A DNA stretch of 64,000 nucleotides from Imperialibacter sp. EC-SDR9 (GTDB lineage: Bacteria > Bacteroidota > Bacteroidia > Cytophagales > Cyclobacteriaceae). The notes beneath the pieces were generated by a model that was given only the letters and a program-made list of their open reading frames with translations, made no database searches and was not told the DNA's origin. The position numbers and the translations under genes are program-made. Numbering within the stretch: position 1 is the first letter of the stretch; the number at the start of each line of letters is the position of its first letter. Positions 60,818 through 64,000 of the stretch are shown in pieces. Location of the stretch: contig NZ_LR701599.1 of the NCBI RefSeq assembly GCF_902498805.1, forward strand, positions 1,265 to 65,264. Direction: 5' to 3'.

Positions 60818-62044
60818 ATGAAAACTACAACAAAGTATTGGTGGGTCGTATTCCTGCTACTAATAGCTACGTCTTTAAGCTTCCTTGACAGGCAGGTGCT
60901 GTCCATTGTCATTATTAAAATAAAGGAAGATTTATTTATATCCGATGTCGAGTACGGATTCATCAACTCGGGTTTTCTGGCAAGCTATGCCATTATGTTT
61001 ACCCTCGGCGGTGTACTTATAGATAAATACGGTAGCCGACTGGGTCTGGCCGTTTCGGTCGGGTTTTGGTCTTTTGCCACCGTACTGCACAGTTTTGCTG
61101 GCAGTGTATTCCAATTTGCTACCTTCCGGTTTTTGCTGGGCATAGGAGAGGGAGGATGTTTCCCTGGTGCGGTTAGGGCGGTTATTGAATGGGTGCCTAA
61201 AACAAAACATTCCCTTGCGAACGGCATTGCCATCGGTGGATCTGCGCTTGGTGCTGTTATTGCTCCACCACTGTGTGCATACTTTTTAGGGTTTTGGGAC
61301 TGGCGCTACATATTCATAATGACTGGCGCTTTCGGGTTTGTTTGGTTAGTAGCCTGGCTTATCATTACAAAAAAGAATGAACTGGCAGAGGCCCCGTCAA
61401 AAAGTGAGGTAGCTGAAAATAGAAGCTTCAGCTTCATTAAAGTGCTCAAATCCAGGGAGGCATTGATTTTCATGGCTATGCGCTTTGTGCTTGACCCCAT
61501 TCTCTATTTCTACATGTTTTGGATTCCCAAGTACCTGAACGAAAGTCACGGCCTTGCTGTAGACAAGATCGGCCAGTTGCTGTGGATTCCTTTTTTAGCG
61601 TTGGGCGTTGCGAATGTGACTGGCGGATGGGTATCGGACTTCATCTTTCAAAAGACGGCAAAAGAAGCATTTTCACGCCAGGTCGTCATGGGCTTTGCCG
61701 CCCTTATGACGCTGCCAGTAGCAGCCATAGGGCTTTTGGATTCCTATGTAGTTATCTTGGTGTTGGTTGGGCTGGCTTTCTTTGCCCATGGATTATGGAT
61801 CACCAATTACATTACTTCGATTGGGGATGTGTTTGGTAAAACGGCTTCATCCACAGTTGTGGGGCTGTCAGGGAGTGCCGGCGCTTTGTCCTCACTGGTA
61901 CTTAATCCTGTGATCGGACTTATTATTTCTACATACTCTTACGACTCAGTATGGATTTATTGCGGGCTTATGTATCCCGTTGTATTTATAGGTTATATGA
62001 TTTTCACAGCAAAGAAAAAGTCAGCGGCTTTTACTGCCGCATAA
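60818..62044 (+). CDS. MFS transporter, hexuronate/sugar-acid type
   Basis: 408 residues with about twelve membrane helices. LSFLDRQVLSIVIIKIKEDL in helix 1, GGVLIDKYGSRLGL after helix 2, FRFLLGIGEGGCFPGAVRAV in helix 4 and a central loop with KSREALIFMAMRF match the anion:cation symporter group that includes ExuT and related sugar-acid transporters. The family imports glucuronate, galacturonate or phthalate-like anions with protons. It lies between the GntR regulator and the isomerase gene, so it likely imports the substrate of the locus. Confidence 0.9.
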   Translation: MKTTTKYWWVVFLLLIATSLSFLDRQVLSIVIIKIKEDLFISDVEYGFINSGFLASYAIMFTLGGVLIDKYGSRLGLAVSVGFWSFATVLHSFAGSVFQFATFRFLLGIGEGGCFPGAVRAVIEWVPKTKHSLANGIAIGGSALGAVIAPPLCAYFLGFWDWRYIFIMTGAFGFVWLVAWLIITKKNELAEAPSKSEVAENRSFSFIKVLKSREALIFMAMRFVLDPILYFYMFWIPKYLNESHGLAVDKIGQLLWIPFLALGVANVTGGWVSDFIFQKTAKEAFSRQVVMGFAALMTLPVAAIGLLDSYVVILVLVGLAFFAHGLWITNYITSIGDVFGKTASSTVVGLSGSAGALSSLVLNPVIGLIISTYSYDSVWIYCGLMYPVVFIGYMIFTAKKKSAAFTAA

Positions 62045-62065
62045 TTTTTTTTTCAATTTTTAAAT

Positions 62066-62097
62066 AGTGCGTTAAGTTAAAGTTATTAAGCGTTAAG
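62066..62097. promoter_or_regulatory. candidate GntR operator 2
   Basis: The 71-bp gap between the transporter and isomerase genes contains TAGTGCGTTAAG at 62066-62077 and a related AAGCGTTAAG at 62088-62097. The first is identical to the core of the site at 60799-60810. Two sites in tandem before the isomerase could allow cooperative binding. Confidence 0.5.
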
Positions 62098-62114
62098 AAT
62101 TTTAAGACATTATT

Positions 62115-63545
62115 ATGACAAGAATAGGGGTTTTCGGAGTAGGCTATGATAAATACTGGTCTCAGTTTGACGGACTGCTTGATGAATTGATGAGAAAGCA
62201 AGAAGTATTTATTGACAAAATAAAGTCTACGGAAGTCGAGGTGGTGGATTTAGGCTTGGTTGATAACCCGGAAAAAGCCTATTGTATGGTTGATAAGATA
62301 GGCCAGGCAAATTTGGATCTGATCTTCTGTGATATGCTGACCTATGCCACTTCGGGGACTTTCGGGATAATTATCAAGACCATTAATATTCCAATTGTGC
62401 TTGTGGCACTACAGCCATTGAAAGCGCTCGACTATTCAAAAGCATCCACCTATATGCAGTTGGTGAACGACGACATTTGTTCATTACCGGAGTTTGCAGG
62501 TGTGGCGGTTAGGATGGGGAAGAAGGTACCCGACATGATTATTGGTACTTTATTCGACGACCCTGAAGTGGATGCTGAGATTGAGGAGTATTGTCGGATT
62601 GCGAAGGTGTTGCACGACCTGAAAAGAGCCCATTTGGGACACATCGGTCATCCTATCAACGCCATGTTGGACATGCATTCTGATGCGACCATGCTGACGT
62701 CTTTTTTTGGTAGTCACATCGTGCAATGTGAGGCCAACCAACTAATGAAAAGCTACGATGAGGTAACTGAAAAAGAGATTGTTGCTTGCGAAAAGCAAAT
62801 CCTTGATTTCTTCGACACACCAGATCCTGTTTCGGATCCTATTTCAATGAAGCTCAAGCCTGAAGACCTAAGGATTGCCGCAAAGGTTTGTGTGGCACTG
62901 GAAAAATTTGTGGTGTCAAATAAGCTTGACGGTCTGGCTTACTATTATGACGGGCCAGATGATAGTGAGCTTAGGAAGGTCTTTTCTAATCTGATCGTTG
63001 GAAATTCTTTACTAACTGCTAAGCACATTCCCATGTGTGGCGAGTCGGATTTAAAAACACTCATTGCCCTTCTTATTTTCGACCGCCTTTCGATAGGCGG
63101 GAGTTTCGCTGAGTTCCATCCGGTAGATTTCAAAGAGGGTTTTGTACTCGTAGGTCACGACGGGCCGCACAACATCTCCATTGCCGACGGAAAGCCAGTT
63201 TTACGCAGCCTGAAAAAATACCACGGCAAGCCTGGTCATGGGGCGGGAGTGGAGTTCAAAATCAAAGAGGGGCCCATTACCATGCTGTCGATCAACTCGA
63301 CCTATGATGGCAAATTCAAATTCATCATTGCAGAAGGTCAGTCAGTGTCCGGCCCGATCCCCCCAACAGGCAATACGAACACCCGGGGATTCTTTGAACC
63401 TGATGTGAAAACGTTTTTAACAAGATGGATCAAGGAAGGCCCAACACACCACTTTGCGCTGGGTGTTGGTCACCACGCATCAACGCTACAGAAGATAGCA
63501 AATTACTTAAACATTGAATCGCAAGTTATCGCCAGCGATAAATAA
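62115..63545 (+). CDS. L-fucose/L-arabinose isomerase family protein
   Basis: 476 residues, cytoplasmic. RIGVFGVGYDKYWSQFDGL opens the first alpha/beta domain; GHIGHPINAMLDMHSDATM and VGHDGPHNISIADG, and the late HGKPGHGAGVEFKIKEGPI followed by PTHHFALGVGHHA, are the metal and substrate segments of the arabinose isomerase (AraA)/fucose isomerase fold. It differs enough from AraA that the sugar cannot be named. It follows a sugar-acid-type MFS transporter and precedes a SusC receptor, which supports a role in monosaccharide use. Confidence 0.88.
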   Translation: MTRIGVFGVGYDKYWSQFDGLLDELMRKQEVFIDKIKSTEVEVVDLGLVDNPEKAYCMVDKIGQANLDLIFCDMLTYATSGTFGIIIKTINIPIVLVALQPLKALDYSKASTYMQLVNDDICSLPEFAGVAVRMGKKVPDMIIGTLFDDPEVDAEIEEYCRIAKVLHDLKRAHLGHIGHPINAMLDMHSDATMLTSFFGSHIVQCEANQLMKSYDEVTEKEIVACEKQILDFFDTPDPVSDPISMKLKPEDLRIAAKVCVALEKFVVSNKLDGLAYYYDGPDDSELRKVFSNLIVGNSLLTAKHIPMCGESDLKTLIALLIFDRLSIGGSFAEFHPVDFKEGFVLVGHDGPHNISIADGKPVLRSLKKYHGKPGHGAGVEFKIKEGPITMLSINSTYDGKFKFIIAEGQSVSGPIPPTGNTNTRGFFEPDVKTFLTRWIKEGPTHHFALGVGHHASTLQKIANYLNIESQVIASDK

Positions 63546-63569
63546 TAAAAGTTAAATAAACACATACTT

Positions 63570-64000
63570 ATGACTATGAAAAACTACTTAGAGAATCTGG
63601 TTTTGATTAAGAAAGGAGTTTGTGAAAAGTACCTTTGCATGTTTGTTTTCGCACTGGCACTTCTCGCAGGATTTCCAACGCTTGCTCAAAATCAAAATGG
63701 TGCTTCCGGCGCTTTTAGTGTGTCGGGAGTTGTTGTTGGCTCCGATGGGATGGCCATTCCGGGAGTAAGCATTCTTGTAAAAGGTACCAGCTCAGGTACT
63801 ATCTCTGACGCAGAGGGTAAATACACGGTGAATGTTGATGATTCAAATGCTGTATTACTTTTCTCGTTTATTGGATACCAATCTCAGGAGGTGTCGGTAG
63901 GCTCACGGAGAGTGATTGACGTGACCATGGAAGACGACTTCAAGGTACTTGGAGAAGTTGTGGTGACAGGTTACGGAACACAAAAGAAACAGGATATTAC
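63570..64000 (+). CDS. SusC/RagA-type TonB-dependent receptor, N-terminal part
   Basis: The window ends inside this gene; 143 codons are present. The N-terminus has a signal peptide (CMFVFALALLAGFPTLAQ). A carboxypeptidase-like domain follows (FSVSGVVVGSDGMAIPGVSI, GTSSGTISDAEGKY), then the TonB box and plug start EVVVTGYGTQKKQDIT. This is the classical SusC start. It imports a glycan or other nutrient across the outer membrane and should be followed by a SusD partner beyond the edge. The preceding isomerase ends 24 bp upstream. Confidence 0.95.
   Translation, partial: MTMKNYLENLVLIKKGVCEKYLCMFVFALALLAGFPTLAQNQNGASGAFSVSGVVVGSDGMAIPGVSILVKGTSSGTISDAEGKYTVNVDDSNAVLLFSFIGYQSQEVSVGSRRVIDVTMEDDFKVLGEVVVTGYGTQKKQDI

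Overview
The window looks like a chromosomal segment from a Bacteroidota bacterium, most likely order Cytophagales. The evidence is a partial SusC/RagA TonB-dependent receptor at the right edge, a type IX secretion C-terminal domain, many Bacteroidota-style lipoproteins, start sites mostly without Shine-Dalgarno sequences, membrane-bound AraC and LytTR regulators, an ECF sigma factor paired with a DGPF/YciI protein, and a sphingolipid operon. The genus cannot be fixed from the sequence alone. I saw no rRNA, tRNA, CRISPR array, transposase or integrase.

Left part (1-31 kb). The window opens in a 473-bp tandem array built from an interspersed repeat whose ends read CGTCA and TGACG. Further copies lie near 2.5, 23.6, 24.9 and 29.7 kb. 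Between them are mostly accessory and catabolic genes: a large secreted BNR/VPS10-like propeller protein; a twin-arginine exported Gfo/Idh/MocA oxidoreductase with a sugar-phosphate isomerase-like partner; a TPR lipoprotein; a sialidase-like BNR protein; L-serine ammonia-lyase divergent from a TauE/SafE permease and an ornithine-cyclodeaminase-family enzyme; Crp/Fnr and AraC regulators; a DoxX protein; several unknown secreted proteins; a cytochrome b plus Mo-cofactor oxidoreductase pair; an ECF sigma factor with a DGPF protein; and a glycosylasparaginase.

Central part (31-55 kb) is the most interesting. After a T9SS-exported vanadium-haloperoxidase/PAP2 family protein comes an eight-gene minus-strand operon, mostly with 4-bp overlaps (39768 down to 33155). 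In order it encodes serine palmitoyltransferase, a CerR-like NAD(P)-dependent epimerase/reductase, a GNAT-fold acyltransferase (candidate bacterial ceramide synthase), an enoyl-ACP-reductase-type SDR, a FabZ-like dehydratase, a ketoacyl-ACP synthase, an acyl carrier protein and a phosphopantetheinyl transferase. This is a sphingolipid pathway joined to its own small type II fatty acid elongation set. Beyond an AT-rich module (a stand-alone asparagine-synthetase-like PP-loop protein and a six-blade propeller lipoprotein, flanked by two copies of one gene's 3' end) lie a Wzi-like outer membrane protein, a SyrD/PvdE-type ABC exporter, five glycosyltransferases (one a PLOD-GT/GT-D-like fusion), a sulfotransferase, and a desaturase that closely resembles the eukaryotic dihydroceramide delta-4 desaturase DES1. 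I infer that the region makes, desaturates, glycosylates and perhaps sulfates a ceramide-type lipid and exports it. The enzyme families are well supported; the joint pathway is a hypothesis.

Right part (55-64 kb) has an alpha/beta hydrolase lipoprotein, an outer membrane protein and a LytTR regulator. Next are a Crp/Fnr regulator and a persulfide-dioxygenase/rhodanese enzyme, with a perfect CRP-like palindrome between them. Last is a sugar catabolic locus: a GntR regulator divergent from an MFS transporter, an L-fucose/L-arabinose isomerase-family enzyme, and the start of a SusC receptor. A repeated GTTAAG dyad is the candidate GntR operator.
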